A DNA stretch of 48,937 nucleotides from Alphaproteobacteria bacterium (GTDB lineage: Bacteria; Pseudomonadota; Alphaproteobacteria; UBA9655), in assembly GCA_013287205.1 (NCBI GenBank), contig JABDEE010000004.1:5001-53937 (forward strand). The letters run 5' to 3'. The notes under the pieces were generated by a model that was not told the DNA's origin, searched no databases, and saw only the letters and a program-made list of their open reading frames with translations. This document shows positions 7,724 to 16,030 of the stretch, one piece after another. A program made the position numbers and the translations under genes. How positions within the stretch are numbered: position 1 is the first letter of the stretch; each line of letters begins with the position of its first letter.

Positions 7724-8806
7724 TTACTGTCCAAGAGGAGAGAGAAAACTACGACGCATCTCTTCTGGGGTTACATCTTTTTCAACCTTCTCCAATATAA
7801 TTGTAAAGCTAGAATTACCACGATCTGGAAAACTTGGAGTCGTCGGATAAAATTGATAGCATCGAAACTGTAAAAAGCCATCTGCTGCTAATTGTGCCAT
7901 TGTCAACAAAAAGGAAGGGGGTGTAAATACCCAACAGTGGACATCGAGATATTCCCCCTCATCTTTTACGCGTTGGACAAAACTAAGATGATTTTTGGTA
8001 GCTCTTATAGGGGAAACGCTCCCCTGTCCTGCAACAACTTTCTCTGGATATACAGAGACGGGTGTGGCCCATTCCATGTTGACGAATGAAGCCAGTGAAT
8101 GATGGTCGTAAACACGTTGAATGTCCGGAATAGTTGCATCATTAAGGTACGCGGCCACAATGTCAGCTGGTTGCGTTTCCTCTCGCAAAAAATCAAAAGT
8201 CATACGACGATCAGGCAGTGATAAGGCTAAAAGACCACCACTTCGCAGTACTGTTGCTGCTTCTTGTAACCACCGAATTGGGTTTGGAACATGTTCAAAA
8301 ACTTGTGAACCCAAGAGAAAGTCCAGAGGTGCATCAGAACAAAGCGTTTCCGCTAAGCTGTCATTTACCATTGGCCTATCAACTGAAACAATATCTGTCA
8401 AATGTGTATATTTTTTTTGCAATCCTTCCGTAGTGAGATGATCAACATATAGTACCTGACTTTCATCCTTGGATATAATCGGAATATCTAAAGGTCCAAT
8501 CTCTGCACCCACTCCAGTTGATAGTGGCAGCAAGCCAATTAACTTCTCTCTATAAGAAAGGCCTGTATCTTCCCTCGGCCAAGCGCGTGAGGTTGGCAAC
8601 GCCGGCGCTGGCGCAATAGCGCCATGTATTTGATAGTGAGCCTCTCTATACTGCAAAACAACACCCGTTGTATTCACATAGTATGAATACATCTCGAGAA
8701 GCGAAGAATGCTCATTTAATCGATTCTGTAAGTCATCTCGTTGGTCAATCAAGCGTCGTAATGATGGAGACACCTTCAAAAGACAACATTTAAGAGAATG
8801 ACGCAT
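7724..8806 (-). CDS. SAM-dependent methyltransferase of the polysaccharide cluster
   Basis: A 360-residue protein whose core has motif I GAEIGPLDIP, then YVDHLTTEGL, LLGSQVFEHVPNP and SGGLLALSLPDRR, which is a class I methyltransferase layout common in O-antigen clusters. Upstream of it is a short amphipathic or coiled region (LRRLIDQRDDLQNRLNEHSSLLEMY). Candidate roles are O- or N-methylation of a sugar, or capping of the glycan chain; a chain-capping role would suit an ABC-exported polymer but is only inferred. ATG 8806 has AAAGGA 7 nt upstream and is preferred to the ATG at 8842, which has none. Confidence 0.75.
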   Translation of the reverse strand: MRHSLKCCLLKVSPSLRRLIDQRDDLQNRLNEHSSLLEMYSYYVNTTGVVLQYREAHYQIHGAIAPAPALPTSRAWPREDTGLSYREKLIGLLPLSTGVGAEIGPLDIPIISKDESQVLYVDHLTTEGLQKKYTHLTDIVSVDRPMVNDSLAETLCSDAPLDFLLGSQVFEHVPNPIRWLQEAATVLRSGGLLALSLPDRRMTFDFLREETQPADIVAAYLNDATIPDIQRVYDHHSLASFVNMEWATPVSVYPEKVVAGQGSVSPIRATKNHLSFVQRVKDEGEYLDVHCWVFTPPSFLLTMAQLAADGFLQFRCYQFYPTTPSFPDRGNSSFTIILEKVEKDVTPEEMRRSFLSPLGQ

Positions 8807-8945
8807 AGGATTTTCCTTTATAATTTCAGTGACTATACCCATTGCGAATCAATCTTCAGGCATGAGGGATCGATATAAGTTTCTTGACTTCAGGATGGGA
8901 GATTCATATCAGCACGCCATTGTTATGCTAGTCAAGGAGGTTTTT

Positions 8946-9014
8946 ATGAGATGCGGGCGCAATTTGAGAATGTATCTTATATCTTATTTACAAGAGAGGC
9001 ACAGAGCAACTTAA
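8946..9014 (+). CDS. Possible 22-residue small ORF
   Basis: A perfect AAGGAGG (8934-8940) sits 5 nt before ATG 8946. The ORF is short (MRCGRNLRMYLISYLQERHRAT) and its 3' half overlaps the end of the minus-strand glycosyltransferase gene. A TTGACT (8881-8886) lies upstream without a good -10 at standard spacing. It may be a real small protein or leader peptide, or a chance match; I see no homologue by eye. Confidence 0.25.
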   Translation: MRCGRNLRMYLISYLQERHRAT

Positions 9015-9891
9015 GGTTGCCAAGGATCGTTTGGTGAAAAACGCCTGATTTTATAAAAAAGATCACGCGCATAAATAAGGATTTCTGTCGCGAACAAGCG
9101 AGGCAATCTATCGTTTTCTTAGCATCTCCTGTTATAGGATCTTTCATATGGGACAAGAAGAAAAGATGGGATTCTGTCCATCCCTTGAATTCTCCTTTCC
9201 AAACTCTTTTGAGGGCATTGTGGAATGACTTGAATGCAGAGTTGATTCCGATGAGATTAGCGCTGTGCTGACGGTAAGACACGGAGGGCTGTGCATCAAA
9301 ATAGACGCCTCCCCCACAAGCAGTGACCACGATATACGTCCACCAATCATGAATAAAAACTCCCACCACCCCCATGTTTTTGAGGAGGTTTCGTGCCTGT
9401 TTATTAAAAACCATTGTATGCCCTGCAGCAATGTTCTGCACGAGCGCATTTTTAAAGGAGGGCGGACGGGTATATGCTGACGTCCTTCCCATAATCTTTC
9501 CATTCTCATCGATCAATCGTGAAGAGGAGCAATAGAGAAACGGAACTGCAATATGGTTTTTCAGAACCTTCACTGCACGCTCGAGTTTATCGCTATCCCA
9601 GACATCATCTTGATCTGCGTACGCATAAAAATCAGAGGTGATGGTTTTATCGCACACAAGAGAGAGAAATGTTTTGACGCATCCTTGATGATGTCCCTGG
9701 CGAAGGGTTATCTTATTTGTTCCAACGCGTTGTTGGAACGCGTCAAGAATCGCCCACGTATCGTCCTTAGAGCCATCATCGAGAACATACAAATGCCAGT
9801 GGGGATAGGTTTGCTTCTCAATCGAAAGGAGTTGTTCTTCTAAAAAACGGGCCCCATTATAGGTTGCCATGAGGATGGATATTGAGTTCAT
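8977..9891 (-). CDS. Family 2 glycosyltransferase (rhamnosyltransferase-like)
   Basis: A 304-residue GT-A enzyme. The N-terminus ISILMATYNGARFLEEQL, the nucleotide-binding DDGSKDDTW near residue 38 and the metal/acceptor motif DQDDVWD near 93 are those of GT2 enzymes that use dTDP-sugars, many of them rhamnosyltransferases. It is cytoplasmic and membrane-associated and adds one sugar to the growing chain. Its start overlaps the rmlD stop by 4 bp (ATGA), so the donor synthesis genes and this transferase are translated together. That makes dTDP-rhamnose a reasonable donor guess. Confidence 0.85.
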   Translation of the reverse strand: MNSISILMATYNGARFLEEQLLSIEKQTYPHWHLYVLDDGSKDDTWAILDAFQQRVGTNKITLRQGHHQGCVKTFLSLVCDKTITSDFYAYADQDDVWDSDKLERAVKVLKNHIAVPFLYCSSSRLIDENGKIMGRTSAYTRPPSFKNALVQNIAAGHTMVFNKQARNLLKNMGVVGVFIHDWWTYIVVTACGGGVYFDAQPSVSYRQHSANLIGINSAFKSFHNALKRVWKGEFKGWTESHLFFLSHMKDPITGDAKKTIDCLACSRQKSLFMRVIFFIKSGVFHQTILGNLKLLCASLVNKI

Positions 9892-10787
9892 TGTCTATTT
9901 TTTAACCATAAGTCGATGCTACGTTCGACATCTTGTTCCCACATAATGGGAACAATTGCAAAATTTTTCTGAAGTTTTTCGGTTGAAAGACAACTATTTT
10001 TTGGACGTTTTGCTTTAAAGTCGAGCGTGTCTGACGAAGTAGGTATTACATTAACGCCCTTTATTCCTGCTTTTTCCACTATAAAACGCGCATAGTCAAA
10101 CCAGGTTGTCTCTCCTTGAGCGACAGCATGATAAATACCACTTTCGATGGGCTCTTCCGACATAAATTTTTTCGATAAGTTTACTGTCACCGCCGCAAGC
10201 CATGGAGCAGAGGTCGGGCTGCCATGTTGATCATTCACGATTGAAAGTTCTTTCCTTTCTTGCGCAAGACGCAGAATCGTGAGGAGAAAATTATGACCTT
10301 TATCTGCATAAACCCAACTTGTTCTTAAGATAAGAAAATTTCCCCCTGTTGAGATAATGTTGACCTCTCCTTCCCTCTTTGTGTTTCCATATACATTGAG
10401 AGGATTTGTTTTATCATTTTCTTTATAAAATCCTTCTTTTATGCCATCAAAAACATAATCCGTTGAATAATGAACCAGAAGGCTATTATTTTTTTCAGAT
10501 ATTTCTGCAAGAATTTTTGGCACTTCAGCATTCACAACATAAGCCATATCCTGTTCGCTTTCTGCCTTATCAACAGAAGTGTAAGCGGCTGCATTAATAA
10601 TGATATGCGGAGCGAATTCTTCAACAGTTTTTCTAAGCTTCTGAGTATCTAAGAGATTTAATGATGTACGATCACAAAATAAAATGTTTGCAGCAGGGAA
10701 AGCCAGGGGAAGTTGATCGCTGAGGTGCGTCCCCACTTGTCCCTTGGCCCCTGTCACCAAGATCCGTATTTGTTTTGGGGAAATCAT
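9888..10787 (-). CDS. rmlD: dTDP-4-dehydrorhamnose reductase
   Basis: A 299-residue short-chain reductase. It has the NAD(P)-binding ILVTGAKGQVG at the N-terminus, STDYVFDG in the middle, the catalytic YGNTK (Tyr-x3-Lys) and SGIYHAVAQGETTWFDYA in the C-terminal part, all standard for RmlD. It performs the last step to dTDP-L-rhamnose. ATG 10787 overlaps the rmlC stop as ATGA. The frame is open 78 bp further upstream, but that part lies inside rmlC. Confidence 0.93.
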   Translation of the reverse strand: MISPKQIRILVTGAKGQVGTHLSDQLPLAFPAANILFCDRTSLNLLDTQKLRKTVEEFAPHIIINAAAYTSVDKAESEQDMAYVVNAEVPKILAEISEKNNSLLVHYSTDYVFDGIKEGFYKENDKTNPLNVYGNTKREGEVNIISTGGNFLILRTSWVYADKGHNFLLTILRLAQERKELSIVNDQHGSPTSAPWLAAVTVNLSKKFMSEEPIESGIYHAVAQGETTWFDYARFIVEKAGIKGVNVIPTSSDTLDFKAKRPKNSCLSTEKLQKNFAIVPIMWEQDVERSIDLWLKNRQ

Positions 10788-11329
10788 CGATACAGGTCCG
10801 CATCTTGTAACAAGGAGGCCATAGCATCTTTTGGAGACAGCGTGAGCGATTCCGTGGTGGGCCATTTGATGCCAAGTTGCGGATCATCCCATCGAATTGT
10901 TCTTTCCCACTGGGGCGCTCTGTATTTTGTGACTTTATAACAAATATCCACCGTATCGCTTAAAGCCAAAAAACCATGGGCAAACCCAGGGGGAATCCAT
11001 ACTTGGCGTTTGTTTTCTGCTGAAAGCTCAACGCCAACCCACTTTCCAAAAGAGGGAGACTGTTTTCTGATATCAACGGCAACATCAAAGACAGCCCCCC
11101 TGAGGACTTGTATTAATTTTCCTTGGGGCTGCTTTATTTGATAATGGAGCCCTCTCAGAACCCCTTTGTGAGACTGGGAGAGATTATCCTGGACAAAGCT
11201 TACTTTCTGACCCGTGCATTCTTGGAAAGTTTTTTTGTTGAACATTTCTAAGAAAAATCCTCGCTCATCCTTAAACACCTCTGGCTCAAGGATTAAAACG
11301 TCTGGAAAATCAGTCGAAAAAACCTTCAT
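10784..11329 (-). CDS. rmlC: dTDP-4-dehydrorhamnose 3,5-epimerase
   Basis: A 181-residue cupin. FKDERGFFLEMFN, VLRGLHYQ with the catalytic histidine, KLIQVLRGAVFDVAVDIR and PPGFAHGFLAL appear in the RmlC order. It converts dTDP-4-keto-6-deoxyglucose to the L-lyxo form. Length matches the family. It is followed with a 4-bp overlap by rmlD. The 113-bp gap to the large glycosyltransferase gene upstream holds no gene I can see. Confidence 0.93.
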   Translation of the reverse strand: MKVFSTDFPDVLILEPEVFKDERGFFLEMFNKKTFQECTGQKVSFVQDNLSQSHKGVLRGLHYQIKQPQGKLIQVLRGAVFDVAVDIRKQSPSFGKWVGVELSAENKRQVWIPPGFAHGFLALSDTVDICYKVTKYRAPQWERTIRWDDPQLGIKWPTTESLTLSPKDAMASLLQDADLYR

Positions 11330-11442
11330 TACCTCTCCTTATATGCGATCAATGCGAGGCTGCCGATTTTAGTCTCATTTTTTCTGCACCTATCAAAATC
11401 ATCTGCACTCCTCTTTTAAATTCAGAGGCCTCGCATTGAACA

Positions 11443-13923
11443 TCATGCTGCTTTGTGAAATGTCTCATTTTGTTTTTCCAGCATCTTGAAAACTTCCGGA
11501 AGGGTCGAATATTTCCCAGTAGCAATAAGCTGAGGAACAACTCTAAATGTTGTGGGAGAAACAATCCTCTCAATTATCCTTATAACGATTTGTATGTTAA
11601 CGTAATAAATAGTATTTACAAGTATCGAAAAAGCTTTTTCTGGAAGGGACATCTGTTGCCACAATGTTTTCCCAATAGGCGTTTTCCACAACCCTTGACT
11701 ATTTTTTAGGCGCTGGAGATGAGAGAGGATCTGATAACGGCGATATCTACGTATGCCAAATGCGGTGCTCACTCTTTCAGGAGCATTTTTTGCAACATGC
11801 CCCATTGTCAAAATATAGTTCGTTTGATACCTCTCTCCGGGAAGGAAGTTCTCCTTGTATTCCATAAAAAGAGAATCATGTTCGAGGGTTGTGTGTAACA
11901 TCTCAGCGCCCTGCTGCTCTAGATTATTAAATAATGTGTACCCAAAAGACTCTTGAGAGACTCCCTGAATTGCTAAAGGTTCTGGGCAAACAACAATATT
12001 TTTTCCATATGCCATTGCCAATGTTGCAAGATAGTAATCTGGAAAAGGGGAGTGAAATATCTTGCCATCGATTCTCAGCGTTTCCAAGAAGGATCGCTTA
12101 AATGTGAGGCCCTGCATATTGAAGCAAAAGTTTCTCCGAAAATTAACTGCGTCTTTCCATGCCTTTTGAGCCTCTTCTGTGCTCAGCAAAAAGGGAGCCG
12201 TGTTGTCTTTGAAGAAAGAGGCGTTACACGTAATCTCAAGACTCCCTTGGCGACACCATGGAAAAACCCCTGGATGTCCAAAAAGATACAATCCAGAGTA
12301 AATGAAGTCTGGCCCTCTAAAGCGCTCGGTTATCGCGTTGAGCTTCTCAAAATATTTTGGAGCTAAACCATCGTCATTTCCGAAAAACATAACGTACTCG
12401 CCCGTCGCACAATCAATCGCTTGGTTCCAACTCTCTGTCACAGGCAGAAATTCTTCAGAGCGCTCAAAGCGAATCCTTGAATCTGCCAATGACTCTATAT
12501 ACGCTTTGATCGGTTCAGAAGATGCATTGTCAAAGATAATCAGCTCCCAATCAGAAAACGATTGCTGGACGACTGAGAAGATCGCCTGTTTAAGCAATTG
12601 GAGACGATTGTGCGTCGGGATGACGATGCTTACTTTAAAAGGACTTTCTTTTACTTTTCCTATAGATAAGTCGGAAACCGTTAGCTTATCCTCCTTGCTA
12701 AAATCTAGTTTAGAAATCACCTTGGGAGCAGGCCCTACATAGTCTCCCCACGTTAAATATTCTATGACTTTTTGAGAAGCTCCTGCTGCCTCATACGCAG
12801 TAGAGTGATTATCTTTTGCGATTAAGTTTTGTTGCTGATCTAATCGAAAGGTTTGACTTCTTGGCCACTCTTCTAGGGGGTAGACTGTTCCATTTGCTCC
12901 AATGAGCAAGGTTTTTTTTCCTCTTTTTAAGAAATAATTAGTGAGACTTTCTCTACCACTTTCGAAAGCACAGCATGCCACTTTCGTTTTTTTAAGGTTT
13001 TTAAAATTAAGGAGTATTTCACGCTCAAGCATGAACCCTGTGCTTCGAATGTGAGGGTTCGGAAAAACGGGAAAATCGAACGCATAATCTAGAGGAGCAC
13101 CTGTCTTTGTAATAGCGTGCCAATATGCCTCAAACTTTTTTGTTCTCTCAGCGGCAGAACATTTTGCAAAAAAAGTGGGTCGAAGTTTATAAATATCTCG
13201 GTAGAGATGCCGATTCAAAAAAATATGATATAGAAGGCCAATGCATTTGTCAGAAAGCATATGTGCACGCACCTTGTACGGAATCATTTTCTTTAGTGCG
13301 CGACGGGGAAGGATTTTGCAAAGCGAGTGCATGCATATAAAAAAAAGAGGCAATAAAAATAATATATATTTGCGAATAAATTCTTTTTTTTTCTTACTTG
13401 AAATTTTCTTTTTGTTATGATCGTTGTGTGGACCTTCCAGTATATAAGCAAATTTTCTTTGTATATCCTTGTCCAGAGATTTCCCCAAAGTTTTAGAGAG
13501 AAAAAGAACCTTCTGCAGGATCTTGTGGCCGATTTGAATGCTCTCGTAAGAAGCAGAGGTGCCCACAATGCCAACATCCGGATCAGCAAAAGGGGCATAA
13601 AGCTTTTTGAGCCAATCTTCCGTCATTATTTCTGTATAGGTATTAAAAGGACACACATATTGATGCGGTAATTTTTCAGCAACATGCATATAAGCATGAA
13701 TATCAAATCCGACTTCATCAGCGATCCAAACCGGTTGATGAGGGATATCTTTAAAAATAGCTTCTGCACCCATTTTTTCAGTTTTTGTAAAGTCTCCCTT
13801 ATAAATCACGATCAAATCATGAGCTTGTCCCGCGGGATATTGACGATAGGACCGGGCGAATTTTTCAAAATCATGCAGACCTTCTTTGATGCGCGCTAGG
13901 TATAAGACCGCTATTTTATTCAT
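11443..13923 (-). CDS. Large multidomain glycosyltransferase
   Basis: 826 residues. The N-terminal part (1-125) starts MNKIAVLYLARIKEG and contains FNTYTEIMTEDWLKKLY and VGIVGTSASYES, a pattern seen in GT-A-like domains of polysaccharide clusters. A Lys-rich linker (170-180) and a hydrophobic stretch (186-205, YILFLLPLFFICMHSL) follow, perhaps a membrane contact. A canonical GT2 domain runs from about 430, with VSIVIPTHNRLQLLKQAI, a DNAS loop near 465 and GNDDGL at 515-520. The protein is likely a bifunctional or processive transferase building the rhamnose-containing chain. The start has GGAAGG nearby. The gene is divergent from rfbF. The coding strand has a 9-base A run and an 8-base A run in the linker region, which could slip. 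Confidence 0.75.
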   Translation of the reverse strand: MNKIAVLYLARIKEGLHDFEKFARSYRQYPAGQAHDLIVIYKGDFTKTEKMGAEAIFKDIPHQPVWIADEVGFDIHAYMHVAEKLPHQYVCPFNTYTEIMTEDWLKKLYAPFADPDVGIVGTSASYESIQIGHKILQKVLFLSKTLGKSLDKDIQRKFAYILEGPHNDHNKKKISSKKKKEFIRKYILFLLPLFFICMHSLCKILPRRALKKMIPYKVRAHMLSDKCIGLLYHIFLNRHLYRDIYKLRPTFFAKCSAAERTKKFEAYWHAITKTGAPLDYAFDFPVFPNPHIRSTGFMLEREILLNFKNLKKTKVACCAFESGRESLTNYFLKRGKKTLLIGANGTVYPLEEWPRSQTFRLDQQQNLIAKDNHSTAYEAAGASQKVIEYLTWGDYVGPAPKVISKLDFSKEDKLTVSDLSIGKVKESPFKVSIVIPTHNRLQLLKQAIFSVVQQSFSDWELIIFDNASSEPIKAYIESLADSRIRFERSEEFLPVTESWNQAIDCATGEYVMFFGNDDGLAPKYFEKLNAITERFRGPDFIYSGLYLFGHPGVFPWCRQGSLEITCNASFFKDNTAPFLLSTEEAQKAWKDAVNFRRNFCFNMQGLTFKRSFLETLRIDGKIFHSPFPDYYLATLAMAYGKNIVVCPEPLAIQGVSQESFGYTLFNNLEQQGAEMLHTTLEHDSLFMEYKENFLPGERYQTNYILTMGHVAKNAPERVSTAFGIRRYRRYQILSHLQRLKNSQGLWKTPIGKTLWQQMSLPEKAFSILVNTIYYVNIQIVIRIIERIVSPTTFRVVPQLIATGKYSTLPEVFKMLEKQNETFHKAA

Positions 13924-14004
13924 TGTGGACCTTCCGAGATCCCGCTCACACTTGAGGCATTAGCATATGCTTCCGGGAATGAAACTGACATTTTAACTCC
14001 TCTC

Positions 14005-14032
14005 TTGAATTCCCGCAGAGAATATTTATAAT
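14005..14032 (+). promoter_or_regulatory. Sigma70-type promoter of the rfbFG operon
   Basis: TTGAAT (14005-14010) and a perfect TATAAT (14027-14032) with a 16-bp spacer. Transcription would start near 14039. This rules out the in-frame ATG at 14031, which lies in the -10 box, and supports ATG 14070 as the rfbF start. Confidence 0.7.
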
Positions 14033-14069
14033 GCCCCCGAAATGCAATAGCCCTTTTGTGGACTCACTA

Positions 14070-14843
14070 ATGAAAGTTGTTATACTCGCTGGAGGATTAG
14101 GCACACGCCTATCAGAAGAGACAGTTTCTAAGCCAAAACCCCTTATTGAGATTGGCGATAAGCCAATCATTTGGCATATTATGAAGACTTATGCAGCCCA
14201 TGGTTTTAAAGAATTTATTGTTTGTTTAGGATACAAAGGATATTCTTTGAAAGAGTATTTTGCAAATTATTTTCTGCATTCAGCCGATGTGACGATTTCT
14301 TTAGACTCTGGACATTTAGAAATTCACCAAAAAAGAACGGACGATTGGAAAGTAACCCTTGTCGAGACCGGCGAAAATACAATGACAGGGGGACGTCTTA
14401 AAAGAGTACGCGATTACCTGGGAGATGAGGATTTTTGCTTTACCTATGGGGATGGCGTTTCGGACGTCAATATTACGGGTCTTGTTGATTTTCATAAACG
14501 CCATGGACGGCTCGCAACCGTTACGGCAACCCAACCTGCAGGAAGATTTGGAGCCTTAACCATTGTCGGCGATAGAGTGGACTCAATGCAGGAAAAGCCC
14601 GTGGGAGATGGCAACTGGATTAATGGGGGCTTTTTTGTCCTTTCCCCTAAGGTCATTGATTACATCGAAGGAGACCACACTTCTTGGGAAGAAGAGCCTT
14701 TAACGGCACTTGCAAAAGACCAGCAGCTACACTGCTTTTTACACCAAGGTTTTTGGCAGCCTATGGATACCCTCAGAGAGAAAACATTACTCGAAAATCT
14801 GTGGACTAACAATCAAGCGCCTTGGAAGGTCTGGAATGACTAA
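14070..14843 (+). CDS. rfbF: Glucose-1-phosphate cytidylyltransferase
   Basis: A 257-residue nucleotidyltransferase, exactly the RfbF length. It has LAGGLGTRLSEET at the N-terminus, PKPLIEIGDKPIIWHIMK, FTYGDGVSDVN and EKPVGDGNWINGGFFV, which separate the CTP-using enzyme from RmlA. It makes CDP-glucose from CTP and glucose 1-phosphate, the first step of CDP-deoxysugar pathways. It is the first gene of a six-gene plus-strand operon and overlaps rfbG by 8 bp. Confidence 0.93.
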   Translation: MKVVILAGGLGTRLSEETVSKPKPLIEIGDKPIIWHIMKTYAAHGFKEFIVCLGYKGYSLKEYFANYFLHSADVTISLDSGHLEIHQKRTDDWKVTLVETGENTMTGGRLKRVRDYLGDEDFCFTYGDGVSDVNITGLVDFHKRHGRLATVTATQPAGRFGALTIVGDRVDSMQEKPVGDGNWINGGFFVLSPKVIDYIEGDHTSWEEEPLTALAKDQQLHCFLHQGFWQPMDTLREKTLLENLWTNNQAPWKVWND

Positions 14844-15933
14844 TTTCTGGGAAAATAAACGTGTTTTTATTACGGGTCACACCGGTTTTAAAGGAGCTTG
14901 GCTGTGCCACCTGCTCGATACCTTAGGTGCAAAATTATGCGGGTATGCCTTAGAACCTCATACATCCCCCAACCTCTTTACCCTGACTGCTCTCGAAGAG
15001 AGTGTGGAGCATCATGTTGGTACGCTGCTCGATTTTGATCATTTAAAAGAATGTATCGACACGTTTGCCCCCGATGTTATATTCCACCTCGCCGCTCAAG
15101 CGCTCGTAAGGGACTCCTATGATGATCCTGTGGGGACCTATCAAGTCAATGTGTTGGGGACGGTACACTTATTGGAAGCGATAAGGATTATAGGAAAGCC
15201 AACCGTTGTCATTAATGTAACAACAGACAAATGCTATGAAAACAAAGAATGGATTTACCCCTACAGGGAAATTGACAGACTCGGCGGACATGACCCCTAT
15301 AGTAATAGCAAAGCTTGTTCAGAGCTTGTGACAAATTGTTATAATGACTCCTTCTTCAAACAGGAAAAAGGGAGAATTGCGCTTGCATCTGCAAGAGCAG
15401 GTAACGTCATTGGGGGGGGCGATTGGGCAAAAGATCGTTTAATTCCTGATTGTGTGCGCTCTGTTGAGAACAACGAAAAAGTACAGATACGCAACCCACG
15501 CGCAGTCCGTCCATGGCAACATGTTCTCGACCCTTTAAATGGCTACATTCTTTTAGCCAAAAAACTTTACGAAAACGCTCAAGCCTATGGAGGGGGTTGG
15601 AATTTTGGACCAAGCCCTCTTGACTTTAAACCCGTTTCTTGGATGGCAGACCAAACAGTGGGCATTATAGGAGGAGAGTGGGAAGTTTCTGGACCTCAAG
15701 AGAAAAATTATCATGAAGCGAATTATTTAACACTCGACTCCTCCAAGGCGATGAAGGAACTAGGCTGGCACCCTAAACTATCTGTGGACAAAGCGATCAC
15801 ATGGACCGCAGAATGGTATAAACATTTTTTATCAGATCCCGCAACAGTGAAGGATGTAACCTGCGCTCAAATCAAAGAGTTTTTAAGGCATGATTATGAC
15901 TACGGCGATGAACGCATTCGGGGGGCCTCCTAA
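14836..15933 (+). CDS. rfbG: CDP-glucose 4,6-dehydratase
   Basis: A 365-residue extended SDR enzyme. ITGHTGFKGAWL is the NAD-binding motif, FHLAAQALVRDSYDDP and NVTTDKCYEN follow, and YSNSK is the catalytic Tyr-x3-Lys. The RfbG-specific stretch ASARAGNVIGGGDWAKDRLIPD is complete. The product is CDP-4-keto-6-deoxyglucose. ATG 14836 overlaps the rfbF end by 8 bp. The 3' end of the gene has a partial duplicate directly downstream (15958-16030). Confidence 0.93.
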   Translation: MTNFWENKRVFITGHTGFKGAWLCHLLDTLGAKLCGYALEPHTSPNLFTLTALEESVEHHVGTLLDFDHLKECIDTFAPDVIFHLAAQALVRDSYDDPVGTYQVNVLGTVHLLEAIRIIGKPTVVINVTTDKCYENKEWIYPYREIDRLGGHDPYSNSKACSELVTNCYNDSFFKQEKGRIALASARAGNVIGGGDWAKDRLIPDCVRSVENNEKVQIRNPRAVRPWQHVLDPLNGYILLAKKLYENAQAYGGGWNFGPSPLDFKPVSWMADQTVGIIGGEWEVSGPQEKNYHEANYLTLDSSKAMKELGWHPKLSVDKAITWTAEWYKHFLSDPATVKDVTCAQIKEFLRHDYDYGDERIRGAS

Positions 15934-15957
15934 ACTGCCTGTGAACCATGTTGACCA

Positions 15958-16030
15958 CATAAACATTTTTCATCACATCCTATGGATGTGACCTACACTC
16001 AAATCAAGGAGTTTTTAAGACATGACTATC
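15958..16030 (+). repeat. Decayed tandem duplicate of the rfbG 3' end, forming the leader of the next gene
   Basis: This segment aligns with 15819-15898 inside rfbG (TATAAACATTTTTTATCA against CATAAACATTTTTCATCA, then both CTCAAATCAA(A/G)GAGTTTTTAA). About 8 bp are lost in the middle. The ribosome-binding AAGGAG and the ATG (16022) of the next gene are at positions that encode Lys-Glu and His-Asp in rfbG. Confidence 0.85.

Noticed and set aside
14031-14069. Upstream start for rfbF at 14031
   Set aside because: That ATG overlaps a perfect TATAAT -10 box, so it would not be in the mRNA. ATG 14070 gives the exact family length.
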